Assembly: GCA_005223125.1 (NCBI GenBank) | Contig: NJBH01000009.1 | Coordinates: forward strand, 62,001 to 126,000 | Direction of reading: 5' to 3' | Source of the DNA: Promethearchaeota archaeon Loki_b32 | GTDB lineage: Archaea > Asgardarchaeota > Lokiarchaeia > Sigyniarchaeales > SOKP01 | DNA: 64,000 nt | Shown: positions 44,375-53,791 of the stretch, in pieces | How the letters are laid out: every line of letters begins with the position of its first letter | How positions within the stretch are numbered: position 1 is the first letter of the stretch | The notes under the pieces: generated by a model | The model's input: the letters and a program-made list of their open reading frames with translations, nothing else | Told to the model about the DNA's origin: nothing | Databases searched by the model: none | Program-made: the position numbers and the translations under genes

Positions 44375-46915
44375 ATGAATATCAAGTTATCATTAGATAA
44401 AGAATGGCAAATGCAATCTTCTGAAAAGATATCCAAACATGGTGAAACGATTTCAACAATTGATTTCGACCCAGAAGATTGGTATAAAGTTGAAATTCCA
44501 ACAACAGTAATAAACGGTCTTCTGCAGAATAAAAAAATCGAGGACCCTTATCATGGACTTAATCTTAAATCATTAGCAGGATACAAAAAAGAAGTAACAA
44601 CTCAGAACTTCGAAAGTCATTATAAACCGGATGATAGTCCTTATAGAAGCTCTTGGTGGTTTAGAAAAGAATTCAAATTAGATAATTCTATTGATATTAA
44701 TAATAAGCAATTTTGGCTACTTTTCAAGGGTATAAATTATTCTGCAAATATTTGGCTAAACGGGCAACGATTTGCAGGTACTGATTATGTTATTGGGGCA
44801 TATAGACAATATGATTTTAATATAACCCATTTAATAAAGCAAGAATCAACAAATGTACTCGCTTTAGAAATTTTTTCTCCAAATCCAGACGATCTGAATA
44901 TAAGTTTCGTTGATTGGTGTCCTCTGCCACCTGATGACGATATGGGTATTTGGCAACCTGTAACTCTTTATTCTACTGGACCCGTCGCTATGAAATATCC
45001 TTTTGTGAGAAGTAAACTAAATATCGAAACATTAGCAGAAGCAGAACTAATAATAAGTACAAAATTACAGAATAATCAGAAAGAAGAAATTAAAGCAATA
45101 CTCGAAGGAAAAGTAGAAGAAATTAATTTTAGGAAAGAAATTATTTTGAAACCGAATGAAATGAGAAAAGTTGAGTTCCCTTATATAAGAATAAATAACC
45201 TTCGTGTATGGTGGCCTTATCAGCTAGGTTTACCTGAGTTATATAAGCTGGATCTTCAAGTTAAAGTTAACGATGTGGTTTCTGATTCTACAGAAATCAT
45301 CTTTGGAATAAGAGACATAAAATCTTCGATAAATGAGCACGGATCACGTATATTTACAATAAATGGGCATGATATTCTTATATATGGTGCTGCTTGGACT
45401 CCAGATATGATGTTACGTCAATCTAAAGAAAAAGATGCCATTGATGTGGCTTTTGTTAAAAATCTCAATTTGAATTCTATTAGATTTGAGGGTAAACTCG
45501 CGACAGATCATTTCTGGAATTTATGTGATAAAGAAGGAATTCTTGTTCTTGCTGGTTGGTGCTGCTGTTCATTTTGGGAGAAATGGAAAAATTGGAAAAA
45601 AGGTGATATTAGAATTGCAGAAGAATCATTAAAGTCTCAGATTCTTCGATTACGAAACCATCCGAGTTTTATTGCGTGGTTTTATGGAAGTGATTTTCCA
45701 CCACCAGGATCAGTTGAGAAAGTTTATCTCAAAGTATTAGAAGAAACATACATTGGTCTTCCTGCAATATCAAACGCGTCTAGTCGTCCTTCTGACTTAA
45801 TGGGTGAAACTGGAGTAAAAATGACTGGTCCATATACATATGTTCCCCCAATCTATTGGTACTCACAAGAAAGAAGAGGTGCTGCCGATGGTTTCAATAC
45901 AGAAACGGGACCTGATGTATGTATCCCCCCTTTTGAGAGTTTACAGCTGATGTTACCTGAAGGTTATAAGCATGTTGGAAGTGATGTTTGGAATTACCAT
46001 ACAGGGCTTGGTGCGTTTAACAATACGCTAATAATTGAAGAAGCAATCGAAAAACGATATGGTAAACCAAAGGATCTAGAAGATTTTGCAAATACAGCCC
46101 AAGTACTAGCTTATGAATGCTGGAGAGCAATGTATGAAGCTCATGCAAATAATTTTCCTAAAGCAACTGGAGTTATTGGTTGGATGATGTGCAGTCCTTG
46201 GCCAAGCCTTATTTGGCAATTGTACGATTATTATCTTAATCCTAATGGGGCTTTCTTTGGCTCTAAGAAAGCTTGTGAACCAATTCATATTCAATACTCA
46301 TACGATGACGCCTCGGTCATTCTCATCAACAAAACTCTTCAGAAAAGGCAAAATCTTACATCCAAAATTAAGATTCTCAATATGGATCTTAAGGAGAAAT
46401 TTTGTCAATCAATAAACAATATAATAATTGATAGATACTCTAAAAAGGAACTTTTTTCAATCCCCAAGATCAATGGACTTTCTAAAGTTTATTTTCTAAT
46501 CCTTACACTTGAAGAGGATTCAACTATTATTAGTCGGAACTTTTACTGGCTTTCATTAAGAAATGATATTTTCGAAGAAAAGGATAAATGGTTTTACACA
46601 CCATTAAAAGAGCATGCTGATATGAGGGCCTTACGAAATCTTCCAAAAGTTGAAATAAAAAAATCTATTAATATAGAAGAAAGTGAGAAGCTATATGAGA
46701 TCTCTATAGATCTCGAAAATACTTCTGATGCGATTGCTTTTTTTCTCAGAGTTTTTCTAATCGGTGAAAAAACTGAAAAAATTATTACTCCTGTCTACTT
46801 GAATGATAATTGCATAAGTCTTTTACCATCAGAGAGAAGGAAAATTGATGGTTTTATACCTAAGAAAAGTGTAACTGAAAATGTCTTAGTCAAAGTTCAA
46901 GGGTGGAATTGTTAA
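44375..46915 (+). CDS. GH2 family, exo-beta-D-glucosaminidase-like
   Basis: 846 aa, cytosolic (no signal peptide). GH2 layout: jelly-roll with SSWWFRKEF and NGQRFAGTDYVIGAYRQYDF, an immunoglobulin-like domain, then the barrel with acid/base Asp440 in WFYGSDFPPP and nucleophile Glu510 in GFNTETGPDV. The use of GSD, and GVKMTGPYTYVPPIYWY, is the pattern of chitosan exo-beta-glucosaminidases (CsxA type). It would release glucosamine from chito-oligosaccharides. Beta-mannosidase is the alternative. It lies between the two GH1 copies. Confidence 0.82.
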   Translation: MNIKLSLDKEWQMQSSEKISKHGETISTIDFDPEDWYKVEIPTTVINGLLQNKKIEDPYHGLNLKSLAGYKKEVTTQNFESHYKPDDSPYRSSWWFRKEFKLDNSIDINNKQFWLLFKGINYSANIWLNGQRFAGTDYVIGAYRQYDFNITHLIKQESTNVLALEIFSPNPDDLNISFVDWCPLPPDDDMGIWQPVTLYSTGPVAMKYPFVRSKLNIETLAEAELIISTKLQNNQKEEIKAILEGKVEEINFRKEIILKPNEMRKVEFPYIRINNLRVWWPYQLGLPELYKLDLQVKVNDVVSDSTEIIFGIRDIKSSINEHGSRIFTINGHDILIYGAAWTPDMMLRQSKEKDAIDVAFVKNLNLNSIRFEGKLATDHFWNLCDKEGILVLAGWCCCSFWEKWKNWKKGDIRIAEESLKSQILRLRNHPSFIAWFYGSDFPPPGSVEKVYLKVLEETYIGLPAISNASSRPSDLMGETGVKMTGPYTYVPPIYWYSQERRGAADGFNTETGPDVCIPPFESLQLMLPEGYKHVGSDVWNYHTGLGAFNNTLIIEEAIEKRYGKPKDLEDFANTAQVLAYECWRAMYEAHANNFPKATGVIGWMMCSPWPSLIWQLYDYYLNPNGAFFGSKKACEPIHIQYSYDDASVILINKTLQKRQNLTSKIKILNMDLKEKFCQSINNIIIDRYSKKELFSIPKINGLSKVYFLILTLEEDSTIISRNFYWLSLRNDIFEEKDKWFYTPLKEHADMRALRNLPKVEIKKSINIEESEKLYEISIDLENTSDAIAFFLRVFLIGEKTEKIITPVYLNDNCISLLPSERRKIDGFIPKKSVTENVLVKVQGWNC

Positions 46916-47469
46916 GAGTAGTACAATATCAGAAAAAACAATATTTCTTTAATGATTTAGAAGTTTTTTCAGTCCTATGGGAATTAATAACATTATAATT
47001 GTCCTAGATTTAAATGAAACTTTAATTAAAACAGGTGAAAGACTAGATAAAGAAAAAATAAACCTATTAAAGGTTTAATTAGATCACGTTTTTTAAATTC
47101 TGCCTATAAGATCAAGATTGTTGGTAATACCAAAATTCTAAATAAATATTGTAAAATAGGATTGATTTCAAAGATTTATATATTTCGTGTTATTTATTTT
47201 TAAAATTTAAATATATTTGAAAATAAAATTTATAATAATAACATGAAAAAAATTGACAGAAATATATAAATAAATGAATCTTAGAATTATGTAGTAGATA
47301 ATCTAATGAAAAAATTAAAAATTAGATTTCTATGTTATAATTTCTCTTAAACTAATTTTTTATTTATTTTTTTAGGTCACCCAATAATCAATATTTTAAG
47401 TTGAAACAAATTTAAATCTTACCTAAAATACATAATCCTAATTAAATCATATTTATATGGAAAAGGTTA
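46916..47469. other. Intergenic stretch before GH1 copy B
   Basis: Contains the HAD-like remnant at 46977-47078, AT-rich DNA with no supported gene, and from 47342 on the upstream flank of the duplicated GH1 unit. Confidence 0.4.
46977..47078 (+). pseudogene. Possible N-terminal remnant of a HAD-superfamily protein
   Basis: 34 codons from an ATG read MGINNIIIVLDLNETLIKTG and onward to a TAA. VLDxxETL resembles HAD motif I with the second Asp changed to Asn. Nothing else of the family follows. Chance is possible. Confidence 0.25.
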
Positions 47470-48959
47470 ATGGTGAAAGAATTCAAATTTCCAGACGGAT
47501 TTTTATGGGGTGCTGCTACATCTAGTTATCAAATAGAAGGCGCTTGGAATGAAGACGGAAAAGGAGAAAACGTTTGGGATCAAATTTGTCATAATACAAA
47601 AAAAGTTCAAAATAGCGATACAGGAGATACTGCCTGTGATCATTATCATCGCTATAAAGAAGATATCCAATTAATGAGCGAATTGGGTCATAAGGCTTAT
47701 CGCTTTTCAGTATCTTGGCCTCGTATTTTTCCTTCAGGGAAAGGTACAGCTAATAATAAAGGAATAAATTTTTATGATAATCTAATTAATGAATTATTGG
47801 CAAATGGAATTGAACCAGTGTTAACTCTGTACCACTGGGACTTGCCAGTATCCTTACAGAAAATTGGTGGATGGGAAAGTAGGGAGGTTGTTGAGGCTTA
47901 TGTTAATTATGCATCATTTATGTTTGATCATTATGGTGATCGTGTTAAAAAGTGGATTACTTTCAACGAGCCTTTAGTTTTTACAATTTGGTTTTATTCT
48001 CGTGGGCTATATAATAAGCGAGATGTTAGAGGAGGGTTAATTTCCTCAATTAATGTGAATGCAGCGCATGCTAAAGCAGTAGAAATATATCACCAATCTA
48101 AAAATCCAGATGGACTAATAGGGATATCTCTCAACTTATCCCACGTATATCCTGAAAGTGACTCTGAATTAGATAAGAAAGCAGTTATTTACACGGATGG
48201 AATATATAATAGATGGTTTTTAGATCCTGTTTTAAAAGCATCATATCCAAATGATATATTAGAATTAATAGAGAAACCATATAATATTCCTAAAATTCCT
48301 AAGAATGACATAGAATTATTAGAGAACAATCCCATTGATTTTTTAGGTATAAACAATTATTCTTGCACTCGGGTTAGTGCAAAAAAGGAAAAAGATTTAA
48401 CTCTTCTTGGAAATTTTAGCAAGACAAATAAAGTCAAAGGACGTGAATATTCTGAGATGGGTTGGGAAGTTTGTCCTAAAGGATTTTATGATCTTTTAAT
48501 GAGAATCGATGAAGATTATGATCATCCTATGATATATATTACTGAAAATGGAGTCGCATATAAAGATGACAAGATAATTAATGGAATAATACAAGACGAT
48601 GATAGAATATATTATATTAAACGGTATCTTGAAGCTGCGTATCAAGCTATTAAAAAAGGGGTTAATTTAAAAGGTTATTTTGTCTGGTCATTAATGGATA
48701 ATTTTGAATGGATTTATGGTTATTCAAAAAAATTCGGATTAATCCACATCAATTTTGAATCTCAAAAGAGGACGTGGAAAAAAAGCGCTTATTGGTATCG
48801 TGATGTGATTAAAGCAAATAGTTTTAATATATGAATCTAAGCCTAGTTTCTCTAATGAAAATCTATTGAAAAATGATTATTTTTTAAAGAAAATTTTTTA
48901 ACTAATCCCACTACATTGTTCTTATTTATAATAAATAGACAATTTGGCATTAAGCTAAA
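47342..48959 (+). repeat. GH1 duplicated unit, copy B
   Basis: See copy A at 42501-44119. Same orientation. Confidence 0.85.
47470..48834 (+). CDS. GH1 family beta-glycosidase, copy B
   Basis: 454 aa with a protein identical to copy A; the only DNA difference seen is a silent TCT/TCA in a Ser codon (48724-48726). Catalytic Glu167 and Glu359 are present. Because the flanks of the two copies differ much more than the ORFs, recent gene conversion of the coding part is likely. Same direction as the GH2 gene between the copies. Confidence 0.92.
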   Translation: MVKEFKFPDGFLWGAATSSYQIEGAWNEDGKGENVWDQICHNTKKVQNSDTGDTACDHYHRYKEDIQLMSELGHKAYRFSVSWPRIFPSGKGTANNKGINFYDNLINELLANGIEPVLTLYHWDLPVSLQKIGGWESREVVEAYVNYASFMFDHYGDRVKKWITFNEPLVFTIWFYSRGLYNKRDVRGGLISSINVNAAHAKAVEIYHQSKNPDGLIGISLNLSHVYPESDSELDKKAVIYTDGIYNRWFLDPVLKASYPNDILELIEKPYNIPKIPKNDIELLENNPIDFLGINNYSCTRVSAKKEKDLTLLGNFSKTNKVKGREYSEMGWEVCPKGFYDLLMRIDEDYDHPMIYITENGVAYKDDKIINGIIQDDDRIYYIKRYLEAAYQAIKKGVNLKGYFVWSLMDNFEWIYGYSKKFGLIHINFESQKRTWKKSAYWYRDVIKANSFNI

Positions 48960-48999
48960 AAAGGGGTTAATACCTGCTATTTTTTTAATCGTTGCTATA

Positions 49000-49068
49000 C
49001 TAAGTGTCTGGTCTTGTTATTACATACTCCTTGTTCTCATCATCAAAATATCCATATAGCAACTTAAT
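49000..49068 (-). pseudogene. N-terminal remnant of a GH94-type phosphorylase
   Basis: Reading leftward: I-K-L-L then YGYFDDENKEYVITRPDT-stop, matching the very conserved start of cellobiose/chitobiose phosphorylases. Only about 23 codons remain, cut off at 49000 next to the end of the duplicated GH1 unit. It shows that a GH94 gene once stood here. Confidence 0.55.
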
Positions 49069-49360
49069 CAATTTAGTTATATTAATTTAAAACAATATAG
49101 TCTAAAATTATTAATATAATTATTGTTGTAAGTTCTCAATTATCATTATTCCATTGAGTCTTATTCTTGAGAAATCCAAAATGATTGTAAAAACCTTGAT
49201 TTTCTATAGAAAACGTAAGAAGATAACCAAAAAGTAATTCTGCTATTAAACAAAATAGATGAGGACAAAAAATAATAATTGGGGCTAAAGATAAATATAA
49301 ATTAAAGTTATCAATTTGCATAAATTGGAAAGAACAATAAAATTAAATTATAAAGTCGTT

Positions 49361-50419
49361 ATGAACTCGAAAATTAAAGTTAATGATTATATTACAATTT
49401 CTTCAGAAAGTAATAAAATATTAATTTACATTCAAGGAGAAAAATTTCAAGAACTTGATTATTCTTCCATAAATAAAATATTAAAAACAAGCAAAAATCA
49501 ATTAGAGGAAACAAACACTCAAGGTAAATATGCTAAAAATAAATATAAAAAAGATTCAAAGAATACTTATTTCAACAATTTTGTTAATATTTTGAAATTC
49601 TGGATTCGCAATAATTATGATACAGATATCCTACTATATGATTTATCATTTCCTCTACTGAGAAAATTAGTTGAAGTTGGAGATTCCCACGCAAAGAAGG
49701 TATTTATTTATGAAATTTTAAAAAATCTGTGGAGTGGTAATCCATTAGTTATAAAATATCTTGTTAACAAAGGGTATGATGAGTATGTAGCTCTGTATAA
49801 CTACAGAAGACAAATTCATACGCCAAAAATAAAAGAAATAAAACTCACTATTTTTATTTGTTTTATAAATATTTTAATTTATATTCTTTTCATGGAGATA
49901 TATCATATAGGAGATTTTTTTTTTGTTGATATACAGAAAATTTTAAATAAATTTGAAGTATGGAGAATATTTACTGGAATCTTTATGCATCCAGGAAGAT
50001 TTTCTTTATTGATTAACACCTTTTTTTTATATTGTGTAGGTTCCTGTTTTGAGGTTAATAATGTTCTTTCTAAACCTATATACTTTATAGTATATATTAT
50101 TTCTGGTGTGATGGGTAATATAATATATATATTGATATCTTCTCAATTTCCTGATTATGCAGTATCAGCTGGTGCCTCAGGAGCAATATTTGGACTAACT
50201 GGAGCATTTACTATTATTTTACTAATAAAGAGAAAATATAATTGGTTAATAATATACATTGCTATTTTCACATTTTTATATGTCTATACCATCGACCCCA
50301 GAATTAATTATATATCTCATCTATATGGATTTATTACTGGAATGATAAGTTATTTATTTTGCGTATTCGTTTATCAACGTATAATCGCTTCTGACAGAAA
50401 TAATATGTCTTATTTTTAG
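49361..50419 (+). CDS. Rhomboid-family intramembrane serine protease
   Basis: 352 aa from the ATG at 49361; a TTG at 49316 would add 15 residues. Residues 1-150 form a charged helical domain (FPLLRKLVEVGDSHAKKVF, NPLVIKYLVNKGYDEYVALY) of a type I associate with Asgard archaeal proteins. Six hydrophobic segments follow; the second-last block has GASGAIFGLTGAFT with the catalytic Ser and the last has ISHLYGFITGMI with the His. It cleaves membrane-spanning proteins within the bilayer. The N-terminal domain may bring it to a partner. Confidence 0.82.
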   Translation: MNSKIKVNDYITISSESNKILIYIQGEKFQELDYSSINKILKTSKNQLEETNTQGKYAKNKYKKDSKNTYFNNFVNILKFWIRNNYDTDILLYDLSFPLLRKLVEVGDSHAKKVFIYEILKNLWSGNPLVIKYLVNKGYDEYVALYNYRRQIHTPKIKEIKLTIFICFINILIYILFMEIYHIGDFFFVDIQKILNKFEVWRIFTGIFMHPGRFSLLINTFFLYCVGSCFEVNNVLSKPIYFIVYIISGVMGNIIYILISSQFPDYAVSAGASGAIFGLTGAFTIILLIKRKYNWLIIYIAIFTFLYVYTIDPRINYISHLYGFITGMISYLFCVFVYQRIIASDRNNMSYF

Positions 50420-50731
50420 TATAAACACGAATATAATATAAGAAAAGAAAGATAGCAATATTTTGACAGAAAACATCTATTATAGGCCGATAATCTCCTT
50501 TTCCTTTTTTTTTCATATATAGAATGCGTCGTATTTTTATTAAATTATATAAGTTTATTCACTAAATTAATAATAAAGTTCCAAGAAAGTAAAAGAGTAG
50601 AGTATTTACATGAAGGATATATTATGTGAAAATTAATCTAATCAATTACTTTTGAACAAATTAAATAAGGGAAATGCCAAGCTGAAGGGATTAAATCGAG
50701 AGTTTTTTGAATTATTTCATTCATAGATTTA

Positions 50732-51053
50732 AATGGAATATTCGACATTCCTTGGAGGTTCGAGTTTGGAAGTTGCATCTGGAATTGTTATTGACGGATT
50801 CGGGACATGTCTATATCACAGGTGGTACATGATGTTCAAATTTTCCGACAACTGCTGGAACTTATAATGAAATCTTTAATGCGAATATTGATGTATTTGT
50901 CTGTAAACTTTCAATGTTACCTAAATCTCACTAAGCACTCATAATTGGTCTTTCAATATTTGGAATTTCGGCTGGAATAGGTTTAATTATATATTTAAAG
51001 AAAAAAGTTCGGTTAGTTAAAAAATTCAGTGATGGCAAGATAATTGGATCATG
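50732..51053 (+). pseudogene. Broken SBBP-type beta-propeller surface protein, C-terminal end
   Basis: EYSTFLGGSSLEVASGIVID, then after a frameshift HVYITGGT, an in-frame stop, and FPTTAGTYNEIFNANIDVFV with CKLS, give one SBBP repeat. A further stop precedes a hydrophobic segment (ALIIGLSIFGISAGIGLIIY) and a basic tail ending KIIGS-stop at 51053. Only the last repeat and the anchor survive, with at least one frameshift and two stops. The transposase pseudogene begins directly at its end. Confidence 0.72.
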
Positions 51054-52495
51054 ATTTGTTTCCAATATCTTGAAACTGATTATTTTTCAATCGAAATAAA
51101 TAAGTCAACCTTGATTTCTTTCGATAAAAAGCTTTTTGTTAAGGTAAAATTTATAGGGAGGTTTTCCCTTAATTTAATTATGCCAATAACTAAAATAATA
51201 GGGAGAAACGCTCCCATAAAGATAGAACAATGCACTCTAAATAAATTTTTCCGAGAAATACCTAAACCCAAAGAACATGGCTTAATAACGAAATTGAAGC
51301 AAATTAACGGCCTCTCAGTCAATGAAGGGTATACGTTAAGAATGAAGCATGATGGTACGATTTATATTAAAGAAGAATATTGCCTTGGTTGCGGGAGGCG
51401 CATAGTTAAGGATGGGTATAATCGCAGGATTGCAATTTTAGCCGAAGGGCTAGGAAAACACGAGTTTCGCATTCACAGGAAGCGTTGTCCTTATTGCGGA
51501 GAAATCAAACCAGATTACTCCAAACTTGCACCTAAAAACGGAAATTACCACGAGAGCTATAAAAGAAGGGCCCGGCAACATTATATGGAGGGATTAATGC
51601 CTTCGCAGATACAACGAGTCTTTAGAATCGATTTTGGCATTGAAATCTCCTTAACAACCATCGTCAACTGGATTGAAGAGGTTAGAGAGCCACTCAGAGA
51701 AATGCTCCATACTACCCCTGTGCCTTCCAGCGGGTACTGGGATTATGATGAAATTCACTTGAGGATTAACAAAGAATGGATGTATGCCATAGATACTGTA
51801 GATGTAATAACTCGATTCGTTCCCGTAGCTAAGATCTCAGAAAATATGGGTCGTAAGGCGGGCAGAGAAGTCTTAATGAAGGGAAGGAAGAACTGTCAGC
51901 TATGGATTAAGGGATAGTAAAGGATTGCACGACTAATCTAGGCGATCTATTTAAGAAAAAGAGTTTTAAGCGTATCATTCAGCAGAACTGCTTGACACAT
52001 GTGAAATGGATTGTTTCCGCCCATATAAAAGCATTTACAGGGATGTCTAAACGATCAAATAAACCTCTCCCTAAAGAGTAGCGATGGCTTCGGGACAGAT
52101 TTTACGCACTTATTAATACCAAGCATGAATCTGATGCTTATATTCAATTAGAAATCATAAGAAACAATATTGAAAGGCTGAAAGGAAAAAGAATTAAAGA
52201 ACTTCATACTGCACTCAAGCAGTTAGAGGGGTGGTTGCCAAAAATCATAGCTCACCAGCGAAACCCGTTCATTCCAACCACCAATAACCTATTAGAATTG
52301 TATCATAAGAAATACACGTATTACCCCTCGTTTAAACGGAGTATGATGACGATAAAAGGAGCACAGCGAGTCTTGGATTATCGTGTTTTCAGACATAATT
52401 TTGGAAGATTTCCCAAACATAAAGAGATGTTTGAGATGAAATTTGAAGAGTTTAAAATCATTTTATCCGAATTACATTCAAAAATACTGAAGTAA
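51051..52495 (+). pseudogene. Broken zinc-finger DDE transposase
   Basis: The first part (to 51917) has CLGCGRR...CPYCGEIKPDYSKL, an HTH-like region (EGLMPSQIQRVFRIDFG) and the first Asp motif YWDYDEIHLRINKEW. After a stop at 51915-51917, the frame shifts several times, and the last part (52235-52495) has NPFIPTTNNLLELYHKKYTY with the catalytic Glu, followed by YYPSFKRSM. No inverted repeats were found at the edges. Unlike the intact IS at 35.5 kb in sequence, though the NNLxE motif is shared. Confidence 0.78.
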
Positions 52496-52546
52496 AAGAA
52501 TAAAGGCAATAAAATAAATTATCCTTATATGAAAAGAGGTATAAGT

Positions 52547-53302
52547 ATGGATAAAAGAAAAAAAGGGATTGATAAATACAATGAAATATTTGGTGATCAT
52601 CTAAATACATTCACAGAAACAGATCCCGATCTGATGCTAATATTAAAAGATTTCATCTTTGGTGAAGTATTTTTTATTGGGAATATAGACGATAGACTTA
52701 GAGAATTAATTACCATTGCAGTTTTGACAACTAATTCTACACTACCACAATTGAAGGCTCATATTGGAGCTGCTTTGAATATAGAAGTAACACCAATTGA
52801 AATAAAAGAAGCAATTTACCAATGTACTCCATTTATCGGTTTTCCAAAAGTACTTAATGCTGTTGCTATTTCTAATGAAGTCTTTTCGGATCGAGGTATA
52901 AAACTTCCACTCCAAAGTCAAAAACAAATAGAAGACAATGAACGATTTAAAAAAGGTGTAGAAATACAATTCCCAATTTATGGTGACGCTATAAAGAAAA
53001 ACTTAGAGAAATTACCCGAAGACCAACGAGAATGTATTCCTAGATTTCTCACTGAATTATGTTTTGGTGATTTTTATACACGAAGCGGTATAGAAATAAA
53101 AGTACGAGAATTATTAATTTTATGTGTATTATGCACTTTAGGTGGATGCGAAACACAAATCAAATCACATGTAGTAGGAAATTTAAAGGTTGGCAATAGC
53201 CGTGAAACAATAATATCTGCAATTACACATTGTCTTCCATATGTTGGATTTCCGAGGATGCTTAACGCAATAAATATAATAAAGGATATTAAAATTCAAT
53301 AA
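52547..53302 (+). CDS. Carboxymuconolactone decarboxylase (CMD)-family protein, two domains
   Basis: 251 aa from the ATG at 52547; an ATG at 52529 is in frame too. Two CMD repeats: DDRLRELITIAVLTTNSTLP followed by AHIGAALNI, and VRELLILCVLCTLGGCETQI followed by SHVVGNLKV. Neither has the CxxC of AhpD, so it should be a decarboxylase/hydrolase-type rather than a peroxidase. The substrate is unknown; often a small cytosolic protein with thiol or ring-cleavage roles. Confidence 0.82.
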   Translation: MDKRKKGIDKYNEIFGDHLNTFTETDPDLMLILKDFIFGEVFFIGNIDDRLRELITIAVLTTNSTLPQLKAHIGAALNIEVTPIEIKEAIYQCTPFIGFPKVLNAVAISNEVFSDRGIKLPLQSQKQIEDNERFKKGVEIQFPIYGDAIKKNLEKLPEDQRECIPRFLTELCFGDFYTRSGIEIKVRELLILCVLCTLGGCETQIKSHVVGNLKVGNSRETIISAITHCLPYVGFPRMLNAINIIKDIKIQ

Positions 53303-53791
53303 ACTTTTCCAGAATTAATGTTTTATTTATTATATAAATTGAATTTGTTCAAGTTCGGAAAATGTAATAAACACTTTTTATTTCTAATGTAGAATCATTT
53401 GATTAAAAAAGCTAGATGAAAAACAATTTCCACATTATTTACCAGCACTGAATTTTGTAACCACCCAAAAGTTCATGTATCAAATTAAAAGAAAAAGTGA
53501 ACAATCTAAATGGCTAAAATTTTTAATTCTTTTTTAATATTCAAATTTTCCAATAATGATATTTTCAAAATGTAAAATAGTGAATTGTTTTACCTTAAAA
53601 ATGGGGTAATCTATGTACTCCCAAATAATGATTGCATTCTAAAAAGTGGTGTACTCCCAAATAGCACACACTCCATCGGGTGCGCCAGCTTTTTAGGCAA
53701 AATAAAAATAAATGTATGATTGAAAAAAAAACCCAAAGCCTGGAGAAAAATCAGATGTTTTTGCTATTTTAAAGCTTCCTGATATATAAAT
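53303..53791. other. Intergenic stretch, no gene seen
   Basis: AT-rich. A 14-bp sequence tgtactcccaaata occurs twice (about 53614-53627 and 53650-53663), followed by a GC-richer ccatcgggtgcgccagct. No ORF with family resemblance and no RNA gene recognised. Confidence 0.4.

Noticed and set aside
49136-49321. 61-aa leftward frame upstream of the rhomboid gene
   Set aside because: Hydrophobic low-complexity sequence in AT-rich DNA, no ribosome site, no family resemblance.
53614-53663. Twofold tgtactcccaaata repeat as an operator
   Set aside because: Only two copies, 36 bp apart, more than 400 bp from any start in the right direction, and next to IS-like debris.
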